A stretch of DNA of 55,337 nucleotides from Chromatiales bacterium (GCA_028284585.1 JANQRK010000030.1:1-55337), one strand, 5' to 3'. Positions 24,997-37,612 are shown, counted from the first letter of the stretch. The notes: generated from the letters alone by a model not told the origin. Made by a program: numbers and translations.

Positions 24997-25057
24997 GACG
25001 TTGTTGGTTCAAGCTCGACTGCTCGGGCGATACTGCAAGAACACGAAGAGGTCCTAG

Positions 25058-26368
25058 ATGACGCCAAGCATCCCTATTATCTCCGCCGCTGGCGCGGCGC
25101 TATTGTTTTTATTTTGTCAACCTGTCGCGGCTGAATCGGCCGCCCTCAGTAGCGCCAATACCGCCTGGATACTGACGTCCACCGCCTTAGTCCTCTTCAT
25201 GACGCTGCCGGGACTGGCCCTGTTTTACGGCGGGTTGGTGCGCAGCAAGAATGTCTTATCGGTATTGATGCAGTGCTTTTCTATCGCTGGAGTTGTGTCA
25301 ATCCTGTGGCTGATCGTCGGTTACAGTCTGGCTTTTGGCGAGGGCAACGCCTGGATAGGCGATATGAGCAAGGTCATGCTCGCCGGAATTGGCCGAGAAA
25401 CGCTGTCCGGCGACATCCCGGAATCCCTATTCATGCTCTTTCAAATGACCTTTGCGATTATCGCGACAGCCTTGATCGTTGGGGGTTTTGCTGAGCGGAT
25501 GAAATTTTCGGCAATGCTGTTGTTTAGCGCCCTGTGGATGCTGGCCGTCTATGTGCCGGTAACTCATTGGGTGTGGGGCGGCGGATGGCTGGGCGAGATG
25601 GGTTTGTACGATTTCGCCGGTGGCACTGTAGTTCACATCACCTGCGGAGTTGCAGCGCTAGTCGCTGCCTTGGTGCTAGGGCCCCGGCGCGGTTTTCCTA
25701 ACCAGGCTATGCCGCCGCACAACATGACCATGACCTTCATAGGTGCTGGCATGCTGTGGGTCGGATGGTTTGGATTCAATGGTGGAAGCGCTCTCGCCGC
25801 CAACGGTGACGCAGCGATGGCGATGTTGGTCACCCATATCTCGGCGGCAGCTGGCGCGCTCGTCTGGTATGTATCGGAGTGGATCAGATTTGGCAAGCCC
25901 AGCGCCCTGGGCGCGGTGACTGGGATGGTGGCAGGTCTGGGTACCATCACGCCCGCGTCCGGTTTCGTCGGCCCAGGGGGGGCGCTAGTGATCGGTATCC
26001 TGGCCGGTTTTGTCTGTTTCAACGCTACCCTTTTCATCAAACGCAAGTTGAAGATCGACGATTCGCTGGACGTCTTCCCGGTGCACGGCGTGGGTGGCGC
26101 GCTCGGTACCTTGTTGGTAGGTGTCTTCGCCTCGACCCAGCTGGGTGTATTTAGCGGCTACGGGTTTGCTGACACGGTCAATGGTATGGGCGGGCAGATG
26201 TATGTGCAGTTGGTTGGAGTCTTGGCCACGGTGGCGTTCACTGCGGTCGTGACTTTCGTGATCCTGAAGGTTGTTGATTTGTTGCTCGGCCTAAGGGTGA
26301 CGGAAGAACAGGAAATCCAGGGGCTCGACATCGTGCTACACGAGGAACGGGGCTACGATAATCTTTGA
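25058..26368 (+). CDS. amtB: Ammonium transporter AmtB
   Basis: This 436-residue Amt/Rh-family inner-membrane channel conducts ammonium. A cleavable signal peptide ending near VAAES is followed by the eleven expected helices. Visible landmarks are PGLALFYGGLVRSKN, DFAGGTVVHIT with the conserved Asp and first pore His, and VFPVHGVGGALG with the second pore His. An AGAGGT precedes the ATG by about six bases. Two NtrC-type sites and a sigma-54-type promoter lie upstream, so induction under nitrogen limitation is expected. A glnK gene, usually adjacent, is absent here; the PII partner must be encoded elsewhere. Confidence 0.96.
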   Translation: MTPSIPIISAAGAALLFLFCQPVAAESAALSSANTAWILTSTALVLFMTLPGLALFYGGLVRSKNVLSVLMQCFSIAGVVSILWLIVGYSLAFGEGNAWIGDMSKVMLAGIGRETLSGDIPESLFMLFQMTFAIIATALIVGGFAERMKFSAMLLFSALWMLAVYVPVTHWVWGGGWLGEMGLYDFAGGTVVHITCGVAALVAALVLGPRRGFPNQAMPPHNMTMTFIGAGMLWVGWFGFNGGSALAANGDAAMAMLVTHISAAAGALVWYVSEWIRFGKPSALGAVTGMVAGLGTITPASGFVGPGGALVIGILAGFVCFNATLFIKRKLKIDDSLDVFPVHGVGGALGTLLVGVFASTQLGVFSGYGFADTVNGMGGQMYVQLVGVLATVAFTAVVTFVILKVVDLLLGLRVTEEQEIQGLDIVLHEERGYDNL

Positions 26369-26375
26369 TTTTGCG

Positions 26376-26397
26376 GCTGCGGCCGTAAGGCCGCAGC
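26376..26397 (+). terminator. Stem-loop after amtB, probable terminator
   Basis: A 9-bp GC-rich stem (GCTGCGGCC/GGCCGCAGC, loop GTAA) begins seven bases after the amtB stop. The T-tract after it is poor (AACTGTTT), so termination may be partial. Confidence 0.55.
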
Positions 26398-26429
26398 AAC
26401 TGTTTGCCCGAGTACTTACTGAGGGAAAA

Positions 26430-26506
26430 TGGTCGGAGTGAAAGGATTCGAACCTTCGACCCCCGCCTCCCGAAGACGGTGCTCTACCAAGCTGAGCTAC
26501 ACTCCG
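26430..26506 (-). tRNA. tRNA-Pro, anticodon CGG
   Basis: The reverse strand gives a 77-base cloverleaf with acceptor CGGAGTG paired with CACTCCG, anticodon stem CCGTC/GGCGG around loop TTCGGGA, T arm GGTTCGAATCC and an encoded CCA. It lies 12 bases downstream of ispB on the same strand and may be processed from that transcript or have a promoter inside the ispB 3' end. Confidence 0.96.
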
Positions 26507-26518
26507 AATGGATATCGA

Positions 26519-27487
26519 TCAGAACGACCGATCGACCGAGAAGTCTGCCAGAGCGACCAGCGCGCTTCGGTAGGCTGATGGCGGCACGGCGTCGAGGGCT
26601 TGCTTGGCCTTTGTTGCTTCATCGGACGCGAGCCGCGCAGTGTAAGCCAGGGCATCGGTTGATTCAATTGCCGACAGGACCTCTTCGATACGCTCGGTGC
26701 CGCCACTCTGTATGGCTTGACGCAACATGTCTTTCGTTGTCGGATTGCTCTCGCCGATTGCGCGGATTAAAGGGAGCGTTGGTTTGCCCTCGGCCAGGTC
26801 GTCGCCTAGGTTCTTGCCGATCTCTCTGCCAGCGGCCCCATAATCCAGGGCATCGTCGACCATCTGGAACGCCATCCCCAGGTGGCGGCCATAGTCGGCC
26901 AGTGTTCTCTGAAGGTCGGGTTGGGCCCCGCTAATGATTGCCCCGAGTTGGGCGCTGGCCTCGAACAGGGTCGCGGTCTTGCGTAAGATGACCTCGCGAT
27001 AGCGATTCTCGTCAGTGTCCGGGTCGTTGCAGTTGAGTAGCTGGAGTACTTCGCCCTCCGCTATGCGATTGGTCGCCTGCGACATTACCTCCATGACCGG
27101 CATGGAGTTGACCGAGACCATCATCTGGAAAGACCGCGAATACAGAAAATCGCCAACGAGTACGCTAGCGGAGTTGCCCCAAACCGCATTTGCTGTGTCG
27201 CGGTTACGACGCTGATCTGAGCTATCCACGACGTCGTCGTGCAACAGTGTCGCGGTGTGGATGAACTCGACGATCGCGGCCAGCTCAGTATGGGCAGCTT
27301 CCTGGTATCCGAGCGCGCGCGCGACGAGCAGCACAATCATGGGGCGCAGGCGCTTGCCACCACTATTCACGATGTGGTGCCCGATTTGGTTGATGAGGAC
27401 GACATCGGAACGCAGCCGTTCAAGAATGAGGGCGTCGGTCGCTTTGAGGTCGTCCTCAATCAGCTCGCGGATGCTGGGAAACTCCAT
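26519..27487 (-). CDS. ispB: Octaprenyl diphosphate synthase
   Basis: This 322-residue all-trans polyprenyl diphosphate synthase extends farnesyl diphosphate with IPP to the C40 side chain of ubiquinone or menaquinone. The first Asp-rich motif is DDVVD (84-88) in LLHDDVVDSS and the second is DDALD (211-215) followed by the IspB-type GKNLGDDLAEGKPTLPL. The length is typical. It is divergent from rplU, the standard gammaproteobacterial arrangement, and the 213 bases between hold the rplU promoter. The chain length follows from the family and context. Confidence 0.95.
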   Translation of the reverse strand: MEFPSIRELIEDDLKATDALILERLRSDVVLINQIGHHIVNSGGKRLRPMIVLLVARALGYQEAAHTELAAIVEFIHTATLLHDDVVDSSDQRRNRDTANAVWGNSASVLVGDFLYSRSFQMMVSVNSMPVMEVMSQATNRIAEGEVLQLLNCNDPDTDENRYREVILRKTATLFEASAQLGAIISGAQPDLQRTLADYGRHLGMAFQMVDDALDYGAAGREIGKNLGDDLAEGKPTLPLIRAIGESNPTTKDMLRQAIQSGGTERIEEVLSAIESTDALAYTARLASDEATKAKQALDAVPPSAYRSALVALADFSVDRSF

Positions 27488-27598
27488 AAGGAGAGGATTC
27501 TGGGGGAAAAACTGCGGCGCATCCTATGGAACAGGCTTCGACCCTGTCAAGCACGGACCGGATACCCTTTAGGGAAGGGCAGAATGATTTTGACGGTG

Positions 27599-27627
27599 TT
27601 GACGTGGCGGCTGGACCTCTGCATACT
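27599..27627 (+). promoter_or_regulatory. Predicted sigma-70 promoter of rplU-rpmA
   Basis: A -35 box TTGACG (27599-27604), a 17-base spacer and a -10 box CATACT (27622-27627) lie about 75 bases before the rplU start. A small stem (AGGCC/GGCCT, 27643-27666) is in the leader and could be a regulatory structure. Confidence 0.7.
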
Positions 27628-27700
27628 CCCGCGTCTTTAACTTAGGCCCTGCTATTAGGGTAGGCCTAACTTAACTATCTTTAAAGGAGTGCGGTCACCG

Positions 27701-28015
27701 ATGTACGCTGTCATCCAAACCGGAGGCAAACAATACCGGGTGGCCCCGGGGTCTAGCCTGAGGGTGGAAAAAATCGAAGCCGAGACTGGCGCCAGCGTGG
27801 AGCTGGACAAAGTCTTGCTGGTGGCCGATGGCGATGACATCAAGGTGGGGGCGCCCTATGTAGACGGTGGCAAGGTAACCGCGACGGTCAAGTCGCACGG
27901 TCGTGCCAGTAAGGTAAAGATCATCAAGTTTCGCCGGCGCAAGCATCATATGAAGAAACAGGGGCATCGTCAGTTCTTTACCGAGATCGAAGTTACCGGC
28001 ATCAGTGCCGGCTAA
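27701..28015 (+). CDS. rplU: 50S ribosomal protein L21
   Basis: This 104-residue L21 opens [14 protein letters not shown] and ends with the rRNA-binding basic segment [19 protein letters not shown] and FTEIEVTGI. The ATG at 27701 is used; a GTG four codons upstream sits inside the AAAGGAGTG ribosome binding site and cannot be the start. rpmA follows after 11 bases with AAGGAGG in the gap. Confidence 0.98.
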   Translation: MYAVIQTGGKQYRVAPGSSLRVEKIEAETGASVELDKVLLVADGDDIKVGAPYVDGGKVTATVKSHGRASKVKIIKFRRRKHHMKKQGHRQFFTEIEVTGISAG

Positions 28016-28026
28016 GGAGGCAATAG

Positions 28027-28284
28027 ATGGCACACAAGAAAGCCGGCGGCAGCTCAAAGAACGGCCGCGACTCCGAATCCAAACGGTTGGGCGTCAAGGT
28101 GTTTGGTGGCCAGTCGATCAATGCCGGCGCCATAATTATTAGGCAGCGCGGCACTCGGGTGCATGCGGGTACCAATGTGGGCTGCGGTAAGGACCACACT
28201 CTCTTTGCCAAGGCCGACGGTAAAGTGCGCTTCGAGATCAAGGGGCGCAACAATCAGCGATTCGTGAGCGTCGATCCGGCCTGA
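28027..28284 (+). CDS. rpmA: 50S ribosomal protein L27
   Basis: This 85-residue L27 reaches the peptidyl-transferase centre through its N-terminus [16 protein letters not shown]. The rest ([35 protein letters not shown]) is canonical. It lacks the cleavable extension seen in Firmicutes. It is co-transcribed with rplU. Confidence 0.98.
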   Translation: MAHKKAGGSSKNGRDSESKRLGVKVFGGQSINAGAIIIRQRGTRVHAGTNVGCGKDHTLFAKADGKVRFEIKGRNNQRFVSVDPA

Positions 28285-30569
<2,285 letters not shown>

Positions 30570-30874
30570 TCTTGGCTAGTATCCGCGATGAGAAAAGCCC
30601 CGGAACGGGATCCGTCCCGGGACACAAGTGTCGTCAGGTTTGGTTGGCAAATTCCCTGGTCCGTGCAGTGCTTTCCGTCACGGAAAGCGTCCCTTACAGT
30701 CCCTTGGACGACGGCTCATACCGTGCCATACGCATACTTGCCAACGAAACAGCTCTGGTCTGTGCGTCTTGTAGGAATTGTCCTACCCGGAGCCAGCTTC
30801 TCGCTTGGACAAAATCAATCGGTGGGCCCCTGAGGGTGGGGTAGCTTGAGCCCAGCCGTGTAATGTTGCGCGGT
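30570..30874. other. Convergent gap between proB and rpsT with three stem-loops
   Basis: No gene is seen. Three short inverted repeats occur: CCCGG-ACGG/CCGT-CCGGG (30599-30621), GCTTTCCG/CGGAAAGC (30670-30688) and GTAGGA/TCCTAC (30771-30786). None has a good T-tract on either strand, so they are not clear terminators. Confidence 0.5.
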
Positions 30875-31135
30875 CTAGAGAGCTCGAATCTTGGCGTTCA
30901 AGCGGCTCTTGTGGCGCGCGGCCTTGTTCTTGTGAATCAAACCTTTCGTCGCGAGGCTGTCGAGCAGCGGGGCTGCAGCTTTGTATGCACTCTCAGCCGC
31001 GGCCTTATCGCCAGCGTCAATCGCCTTCAGCACCCTCTTGAGCTCGGTACGCATCATGCTCCGGCGACCGGCGTTGTGCTGGCGGTGCCGTTCGGCCTGG
31101 CGGGCGCGTTTGCGAGCTTGAGCGGAATTGGCCAA
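30875..31135 (-). CDS. rpsT: 30S ribosomal protein S20
   Basis: This 86-residue S20 starts with the conserved [17 protein letters not shown] and continues [15 protein letters not shown] and [16 protein letters not shown]. The start codon is UUG at 31135 with AGGAG seven bases upstream. E. coli rpsT also uses UUG, where it takes part in autogenous control, so the same may hold here. It is divergent from murJ. Confidence 0.97.
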   Translation of the reverse strand: MANSAQARKRARQAERHRQHNAGRRSMMRTELKRVLKAIDAGDKAAAESAYKAAAPLLDSLATKGLIHKNKAARHKSRLNAKIRAL

Positions 31136-31178
31136 TTGCAGGCTCCTGATTTGGTTCAACGTTTACGAAAGACGCAAG

Positions 31179-31207
31179 ATTATGTGGATCGAGAAGGCGG
31201 CTGTCAA
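31179..31207 (-). promoter_or_regulatory. Predicted sigma-70 promoter of rpsT
   Basis: On the minus strand a perfect -35 TTGACA (31207-31202), a 17-base spacer and -10 CATAAT (31184-31179) precede rpsT by about 44 bases. This is close to the full consensus. Confidence 0.82.
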
Positions 31208-31336
31208 GTGACGGTCAGCGGCACTGACGCTTGCTCCCTGCGCCTAGTGACGGGTGTTGGCGTACGCAGGAAAAGGCTTTGCGAATCAGCAGGCCCTTGG
31301 CGTACTTTGCGGTTTCTATCTGCGGAGAATGCTGTC

Positions 31337-32884
31337 CTGTCCCTGCTCAAGTCGCTCTCCACTGTCGGCGCTAACACCTTCGCGTCGCGTGTCCTTGGGT
31401 TCGTTCGCGACTTGGTGCTAGCCCATGTATTCGGTGCCAGCGCGCAGACCGATGCCTTTGTTGTCGCCTTCAAGATCCCCAATTTTTTGCGCCGGTTGTT
31501 TGCGGAGGGGGCCTTTGCGACGGCCTTCGTACCCGTGTTGAGCGAATACCGGGCGCGGCGCGACATGCGCGAGCTGAGGGATTTTATCGATCATGTCGCC
31601 GGCAGTCTGGCCCTAGTGACGCTGGCCGTCTCGCTATTGGGGATGCTCCTAGCCCCTTTCGTAGTAGCGCTGTTTGCGTTCGGTTGGGTATTCGACGGTG
31701 AGTCGGCCAAGCTGGCGCTGGCTGCAGAGATGCTGCGCCTGACCTTCCCCTACCTATTCTTCATCTCGCTGACTGCGTTCGCCGGCGGCATCCTGAACGC
31801 CCACGACCGCTTCGCGGTGCCGGCGTTCACCCCAGTGTTGTTGAACTTGTGCCTGATTGGTGCCGCCCTGTGGTTGGCCCCGCAGATGACAGAGCCGATT
31901 GTCGCCTTGGCTTGGGGTGTGCTGGTGGCGGGTATCACCCAGTTCACCTTTCAGCTCCCATTCCTGGCCCAGGTTGATAGGTTGCCACGGCCGCGACCTG
32001 GTTTTCACGACCCTGGTGTACGTCGTGTACTGCGTCTCATGGTCCCGGCCTTATTCGCCGTGTCCGTCACCCAGATTAATCTGCTACTGGATACCGTCCT
32101 AGCGTCGTTTCTAGCGACCGGGAGTATTTCCTGGTTGTACTACTCGGATCGACTGATGGAGTTCCCATTGGGTATCTTGGGTGTGGCCTTGTCGACCGTG
32201 CTTTTGCCAAGGCTTTCGCGACGCACCGCCGAGGGGTCGGCTCGGGCCTTCGGTCATACTCTCGATTGGGGGTTGCGCATGACCCTCATATTCGGTGTGC
32301 CCGCGGCAGTGGGGCTGATGATGTTGGCGGGTCCCATCATCGCGACGCTTTTTCAGTCAGCTGTCTTCGATGCAGTTGATGTCGCGATGGCGCAGCGCAG
32401 CCTGATAGCTTATGCCCTGGGCCTGCAGGCGTTTATCCTGATCAAGGTGCTGGCACCTGGGTTCTACGCCCGTCAAGACACCCGGACACCGGTGCGTATT
32501 GCCGTGATCGCGATGCTGGCCAATATGCTGCTAAACCTCGTGCTGATCTTTCCATTGCAACATGCAGGCCTGGCGCTCGCCACCAGCCTGGCTGCCTACA
32601 TCAACGCTTATCTGTTGTGGCGCGGTCTGAGGCAGGATGACGTTTACACCCCACAGGCGGGTTGGGGCCGGCTGTGTCTGGCCATTGCCCTGGCAGCTTC
32701 AGGTATGGCACTACTATTGTGGTGGTTCTCGCCAGCGCTAGATGAGTGGGTAATAGCACCGCGCCCTGACCGCATCCTTTGGTTGTGCGGTCTGATCCTG
32801 CTGGGCGGGTCGGTTTATCTGGTTTTGTCGTGGTTGTTTGGCTTACGTCCTCGGCATCTACGGGTAGACTCCTTGGGAGACTGA
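31337..32884 (+). CDS. murJ: Lipid II flippase MurJ
   Basis: This 515-residue MOP-superfamily protein with about 14 membrane helices moves lipid II to the periplasm for peptidoglycan synthesis. Conserved landmarks include TFASRVLGFVRDLVLAHVFG, AFKIPNFLRRLFAEGAFATAFVPVL and SWLYYSDRLMEFPLGILGVALSTVLLPRLS. The frame is open far upstream, but homologues begin M-S-x-L-L-K-S, which aligns to CTG TCC CTG CTC AAG at 31337. GGAG lies nine bases before it. A rare CTG start is therefore proposed; a TTG at 31307 is the alternative. lspA follows after three bases. Confidence 0.9.
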   Translation: MSLLKSLSTVGANTFASRVLGFVRDLVLAHVFGASAQTDAFVVAFKIPNFLRRLFAEGAFATAFVPVLSEYRARRDMRELRDFIDHVAGSLALVTLAVSLLGMLLAPFVVALFAFGWVFDGESAKLALAAEMLRLTFPYLFFISLTAFAGGILNAHDRFAVPAFTPVLLNLCLIGAALWLAPQMTEPIVALAWGVLVAGITQFTFQLPFLAQVDRLPRPRPGFHDPGVRRVLRLMVPALFAVSVTQINLLLDTVLASFLATGSISWLYYSDRLMEFPLGILGVALSTVLLPRLSRRTAEGSARAFGHTLDWGLRMTLIFGVPAAVGLMMLAGPIIATLFQSAVFDAVDVAMAQRSLIAYALGLQAFILIKVLAPGFYARQDTRTPVRIAVIAMLANMLLNLVLIFPLQHAGLALATSLAAYINAYLLWRGLRQDDVYTPQAGWGRLCLAIALAASGMALLLWWFSPALDEWVIAPRPDRILWLCGLILLGGSVYLVLSWLFGLRPRHLRVDSLGD

Positions 32885-32887
32885 TAC

Positions 32888-33388
32888 ATGTTGCAGGCTT
32901 TGTGGCTAAGCGCTTTGGTTGTGCTGCTAGATCAGGTCAGTAAGTTGGCAGTGATGGCGACTTTGCACGATTATCAGGTCATAACGGTATGGCCGGTGTT
33001 CGATCTCACGCTGGTCTATAACACCGGAGCGGCCTTCAGCTTTCTGAGTGATGCGGGGGGCTGGCAGCGCTGGTTTTTTATACTGTTCGCAGCGCTGGTT
33101 TCGCTGGTGATGGTGGTGTGGTTGGGGCGGCTGCAGCCGAATGAGCGCCTGACCGGGTATGGTTTGGCACTGATCATCGGTGGTGCGCTGGGTAATCTGA
33201 TAGACCGGATTTGGTTGGGCAAGGTTGTGGATTTCCTGCAGTGGCATTGGCAGGACTGGTATTGGCCGGCGTTCAACCTCGCTGATAGCGCTATCACGCT
33301 CGGCGTTATCCTGTTGCTTGCCGACACCCTGTTTGGCGGACGTGCGGCCGGGCAGCCAGACCAGAAATCCTCAGACCGGAAATCCTAG
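32888..33388 (+). CDS. lspA: Lipoprotein signal peptidase II
   Basis: This 166-residue inner-membrane aspartyl protease removes signal peptides from prolipoproteins. It has four membrane helices and the catalytic motifs GNLIDRIWLGKVVDF (first Asp) and FNLADSAITLGV (second Asp). The tail after LADTLFGG is short and polar. It lies directly after murJ, whereas most gammaproteobacteria place lspA after ileS. Confidence 0.96.
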   Translation: MLQALWLSALVVLLDQVSKLAVMATLHDYQVITVWPVFDLTLVYNTGAAFSFLSDAGGWQRWFFILFAALVSLVMVVWLGRLQPNERLTGYGLALIIGGALGNLIDRIWLGKVVDFLQWHWQDWYWPAFNLADSAITLGVILLLADTLFGGRAAGQPDQKSSDRKS

Positions 33389-33552
33389 GACGATTCCTAC
33401 AGAATATGCTGGCGATCGGCGATGATATCTCCCGCGTCGTTCGTCGATAATATCTGTACCACCTTCATGGATGAAAGCGAACGTACAAGGACGTACTTTC
33501 GGAAGGGAAGCCGACAGGCCCAGGATGGGCTGGCACGAGGTCCAGGTGGTCC

Positions 33553-33587
33553 TACCCGGTTGCAAGGACGCAGCCGGGTATTCTTTT
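33553..33587 (+). terminator. Intrinsic terminator between lspA and ribF
   Basis: An 11-base stem with one mismatch (TACCCGGTTGC and GCAGCCGGGTA, 33553-33580) is followed by TTCTTTTT. It separates the murJ-lspA and ribF-ileS transcripts. The 160 bases before it hold no convincing gene. Confidence 0.8.
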
Positions 33588-33661
33588 TCTGGTACTGCTG
33601 CGCTCAACGAGTTACTCCCGATATAATCTGGCGTTGACCTCGACCCCAACTGGCCAGATCC

Positions 33662-34645
33662 GTGTTACTGATCCGAGGATTGCACAATCTGCGTGCGGAG
33701 CACCGCAACTGTGTTGCTACCATTGGCAACTTCGATGGAGTGCATCTGGGTCATCAGGCGGTATTCGCGGCGCTGATTGAACGCGCCCGGAGACAGGGCC
33801 TGCCGGCCCTTGTAATAACCTTCGAGCCGCAGCCGATGGAGTATTTTCAACCGCAGCAGGCACCTGCGCGTCTAACTCGGCTGCGCGAGAAGCTAGAGGC
33901 GATTCGGGGCTGCGGCATCGATCGTGTCCTGCTTATTCGGTTTAGTGCTGCCTTCGCTGCCGTTGAGGCAGAGTCATTCGTTCGCGACGTCCTAATTGTG
34001 CGCCTCGGCATTCAGCACTTGTTTGTGGGAGATGATTTTCGCTTCGGACGGCAGCGCGCCGGGGATGCTGGCCTGCTACGGAAGATTGGCGGGGAAGCTG
34101 GCTTCGGGGTCGAGAACCTTGCCACGGTGATAGATAATGGCGAGCGAGTCAGTAGCACTCGCATTCGCGAGAGCCTGCGGCGCGGCGACCTAGAGCAAGC
34201 GGCGCGTTGCCTTGGTCGCCGCTATCGCATTTGCGGGCGAGTTGCGCATGGTCAACAACGTGGCCGAACGATCGGTTTTCCTACCCTGAATATCGGATTG
34301 TTGCGCCGCTCCACGCCCTTGCATGGCGTGTACGCCGTCCAGGTGTCGGGTATCAATCCGGCGGGGGCGCTGCCAGGAGTTGCCAACATTGGTAGTCGCC
34401 CCACGGTGGATGATGACGATCAATTTTTGCTCGAGGTCTACTTGTTCGACATATCGGCGGACCTCTACGGACGGCATGTCGAGGTGGAGTTCGTCGAGTA
34501 CATCCGCGAGGAGCGGCGTTTTGAGTCGTTCGATGCCTTGCGTGTCCAGATCGAGCTCGATGCGCAGCGTGCCAGAGAAATCCTCCGATCGGATGGATTT
34601 GCCGACAGCGAGTCTGCTCGAGCAAACCACTCCCAATCCAACTAG
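33662..34645 (+). CDS. ribF: Bifunctional riboflavin kinase / FAD synthetase
   Basis: This 327-residue enzyme converts riboflavin to FMN and FAD. The N-terminal FAD-synthetase domain (about 15-185) has [30 protein letters not shown] and [14 protein letters not shown]. The C-terminal flavokinase domain (about 190-310) has [12 protein letters not shown] and [21 protein letters not shown]. The start is GTG at 33662 ([10 protein letters not shown]). The usual downstream partner ileS follows after 14 bases. Confidence 0.95.
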   Translation: MLLIRGLHNLRAEHRNCVATIGNFDGVHLGHQAVFAALIERARRQGLPALVITFEPQPMEYFQPQQAPARLTRLREKLEAIRGCGIDRVLLIRFSAAFAAVEAESFVRDVLIVRLGIQHLFVGDDFRFGRQRAGDAGLLRKIGGEAGFGVENLATVIDNGERVSSTRIRESLRRGDLEQAARCLGRRYRICGRVAHGQQRGRTIGFPTLNIGLLRRSTPLHGVYAVQVSGINPAGALPGVANIGSRPTVDDDDQFLLEVYLFDISADLYGRHVEVEFVEYIREERRFESFDALRVQIELDAQRAREILRSDGFADSESARANHSQSN

Positions 34646-34659
34646 CGGGTCTGCGGTCT

Positions 34660-37476
34660 TTGAACGAAACCTACAAGAACACACTGAATCTCCCCAAGAC
34701 CGCGTTTCCAATGAAGGCCAATTTGGCTCAGCGGGAGCCGGACATGCTCGCGCGATGGGAAGCAAACGGCTTGTACGCCAAAGTTCGGCACGCCTGCGCT
34801 GGGCGGCAGAAGTTTGTTTTGCACGATGGTCCGCCTTATGCGAACGGCGAAATCCATATCGGGCATGCGGTCAACAAGGTGCTCAAGGACATCATCGTCA
34901 AGAGTCGATTGATGGCCGGATTCGATGCCCCCTATGTGCCCGGCTGGGACTGTCACGGGTTACCGATCGAACTGCAGGTCGAGAAGAAGGTGGGCAAACC
35001 CGGAAAAAAGGTGAGTGCCGCTGCGTTCCGTACGGCTTGTCGTGACTATGCCATGCGACAGGTGGAGCGGCAGCGAATCGACTTCAAGCGCCTCGGTGTG
35101 CTCGGCGACTGGGACAATCCTTACCTGACCATGGACTTTGCCCAGGAGGCGCAGATCATCCGAGCGCTCGGGCGCATCGCCGAGCGTGGGCACATCAGCC
35201 GGGGTGCCAAGCCAGTGCACTGGTGTACCGACTGTGGCTCTGCCTTGGCAGAGGCCGAGGTCGAGTATGCCGACAAGGAGTCGTTCGCGATCTACGTGCG
35301 CTTCCGGGCCGTGGACCAAGAGAGCTTCGCGTCGCATTTCATGACATCTGCCAACGACCTAGGTAGCGGCGAGGTCTCGGTTGTGATCTGGACCACGACG
35401 CCTTGGACCTTGCCGGCCAACCAGGGTGTCGCCCTCAATCCAGACTTGACCTATGTGATGGTCCAGCTTGGAGAAGAGCGCCTAGTAGTCGCTGAAGGGA
35501 TGCTCGAAGCAGCGCTAGGCGACTGGGGCATTGCCGAGTACGAGGTAGTGGGACAATCGGCGGGTACGTCACTCGAACATGAGCAGTTGAGGCATCCATT
35601 CTACTCTCGCCAAGTGCCCATAGTGCTCGGCGCCCATGTAACGCTGGAGGTCGGTACCGGCGCGGTGCACACAGCGCCGGGCCATGGTGTCGATGACTAT
35701 TTGGTGGGTCAACGCTATGGCCTCCCCGTTGACAACCCGGTCGGCAGCAATGGTTGTTTTGTGCCCGGCACGCCGTTGTTTGAGGGCGAGCATGTGTTCA
35801 AAGCCGATGAGCATGTGATCCAGGTCCTCGAAGAGCAGGGCGCCCTAATTATTGCCTTAAAGTTCCGCCACAGTTATCCGACATGTTGGCGGCACAAGAC
35901 ACCGCTTATCTTCCGAGCTACCCCGCAATGGTTCATTTCGATGGACCAACTCGGCTTGCGAGCCACTGCATTGGCGCAGATCCGCGGCGTGAGCTGGACC
36001 CCGGATTGGGGTGAAGCGCGGATAGCAGGCATGGTTGAAAATCGTCCCGACTGGTGCATCTCGCGACAGCGCACTTGGGGTGTGCCGATTTGCTTCTTTG
36101 TGCATAAAGAGTCTGGTGACCTGCATCCCGACACGGTACAGCTGATCGAGCAAGTCGCGCGGCGTGTCGAGCATGCTGGCATTCAGGCCTGGTTTGATCT
36201 GGAGCCTCAGGACCTGCTCGGCACGCAAGCCGCATACTATGACAAGGTCACTGATACTTTGGACGTTTGGTTCGACTCGGGCGTCACCCATAGTTGCGTA
36301 CTTGAGTTACGTGAGGAGCTTGTCCGACCGGCCGATCTCTATTTAGAGGGTTCGGATCAACACCGTGGCTGGTTTCAGTCGTCTTTGTTGACCGCGGTCG
36401 CAATGCATGGACAGGCGCCTTACAAAGGCGTGCTGACGCACGGCTTCACGGTCGATGCCGACGGCAAGAAGATGTCTAAATCGCTCGGCAATGTGGTGGC
36501 ACCGCAACAGGTGATGAAGACGCTCGGAGCCGACATCATTCGTTTGTGGGTCGCCGCGACCGATTACCGTGCTGAGATGTCGGTTTCTGACGAGATCCTA
36601 AAGCGTACCGCCGATGCCTACCGCCGCATTCGTAATACGGCGCGCTATTTGCTGGCTAATCTTGAGGGATTTGACCCCGCGCAGCACATACTGGCGGCCG
36701 ACCAGATGGTCGTGCTCGATCGTTGGGCCGTCGGTCGTGCCCATCAACTCCAGCAGGAGGTCGCTAAGGCGTACGATGAGTACAACTTTCATCTGATTTA
36801 TCAAAGGCTGCTGAATTTCTGCTCGGTCGATATGAGTAGTTTCTACCTGGATGTCATCAAGGACCGCCAATATACCACCCAAGTCGACAGCCTCGCGCGC
36901 CGCTCTTGTCAGACCGCGATGTTTCATGTCGTTGAGGCGATGGTGCGCTGGATGGCACCGGTGCTCAGCTTTACCGCGGACGAAATCTGGAATTACATGC
37001 CGGGCGAGCGTAGTGAATCCGTGTTCATGGAGACTTGGTACGAAGCATTGAGCCCGCTTGAGCAGGGCCCGCTCGATGCTGAGGCTTGGCAGCGAGTAAT
37101 CGAGGTCAAGGCCGCGGTTTCCAAGCACCTGGAAACAATGCGCAAGGATGGTGTGATTGGCTCCTCGTTGGACGCCGAGGTCGAGCTTTGTTGTGACGAA
37201 CCATTGGCGTCGCTATTAACAGAGCTGGGCGACGAACTGCGCTTTGTCTTGATCACCTCTGAAGCCCAAGTCGTGCAGTTGTCTGATGCAACGCCCGAGG
37301 CAGTAGATACCGAGATCGCCGGCCTCAAGCTGATGGCCCGGGTCAGCGGGCACCCAAAGTGTGTGCGTTGCTGGCATCACCGAGCAAGTGTTGGGGCTGA
37401 CCCAGATCATCCATCGCTTTGCGGACGATGTGTCGGTAATGCCTTCGGCGAAGGCGAGCAGCGGCGGTTCGCTTAG
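34660..37476 (+). CDS. ileS: Isoleucyl-tRNA synthetase
   Basis: This 938-residue class I synthetase has HIGH at residues 66-69 ([15 protein letters not shown]), KMSKS near 604-608 ([11 protein letters not shown]) and an editing domain ([27 protein letters not shown]). The C-terminal zinc site CVRCWHH / LCGRCV marks it as the E. coli-type enzyme. The start is TTG at 34660, as [11 protein letters not shown] aligns with family N-termini. It is not followed by lspA as usual. Confidence 0.97.
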   Translation: MNETYKNTLNLPKTAFPMKANLAQREPDMLARWEANGLYAKVRHACAGRQKFVLHDGPPYANGEIHIGHAVNKVLKDIIVKSRLMAGFDAPYVPGWDCHGLPIELQVEKKVGKPGKKVSAAAFRTACRDYAMRQVERQRIDFKRLGVLGDWDNPYLTMDFAQEAQIIRALGRIAERGHISRGAKPVHWCTDCGSALAEAEVEYADKESFAIYVRFRAVDQESFASHFMTSANDLGSGEVSVVIWTTTPWTLPANQGVALNPDLTYVMVQLGEERLVVAEGMLEAALGDWGIAEYEVVGQSAGTSLEHEQLRHPFYSRQVPIVLGAHVTLEVGTGAVHTAPGHGVDDYLVGQRYGLPVDNPVGSNGCFVPGTPLFEGEHVFKADEHVIQVLEEQGALIIALKFRHSYPTCWRHKTPLIFRATPQWFISMDQLGLRATALAQIRGVSWTPDWGEARIAGMVENRPDWCISRQRTWGVPICFFVHKESGDLHPDTVQLIEQVARRVEHAGIQAWFDLEPQDLLGTQAAYYDKVTDTLDVWFDSGVTHSCVLELREELVRPADLYLEGSDQHRGWFQSSLLTAVAMHGQAPYKGVLTHGFTVDADGKKMSKSLGNVVAPQQVMKTLGADIIRLWVAATDYRAEMSVSDEILKRTADAYRRIRNTARYLLANLEGFDPAQHILAADQMVVLDRWAVGRAHQLQQEVAKAYDEYNFHLIYQRLLNFCSVDMSSFYLDVIKDRQYTTQVDSLARRSCQTAMFHVVEAMVRWMAPVLSFTADEIWNYMPGERSESVFMETWYEALSPLEQGPLDAEAWQRVIEVKAAVSKHLETMRKDGVIGSSLDAEVELCCDEPLASLLTELGDELRFVLITSEAQVVQLSDATPEAVDTEIAGLKLMARVSGHPKCVRCWHHRASVGADPDHPSLCGRCVGNAFGEGEQRRFA

Positions 37477-37612
37477 TTCGGTGGGTGCGCGGGCGAGCTG
37501 TACAATGGCTGTGCCAGTTCTGATCGGCCGCCTTGGTTTCGATCGACGGTAAGCGAGACATTCGTCAGCTAATAATTATGCGCAGCAGAAGATCCTCTAC
37601 TCAGAAGATCCT

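Noticed and set aside
24767..25057. 96-codon plus-strand frame before amtB
   Set aside because: It runs through a strong terminator, two NtrC-type sites and the sigma-54 promoter; coding is implausible.
33422..33637. 71-codon frame between lspA and ribF
   Set aside because: It reads through the intrinsic terminator at 33553-33587.
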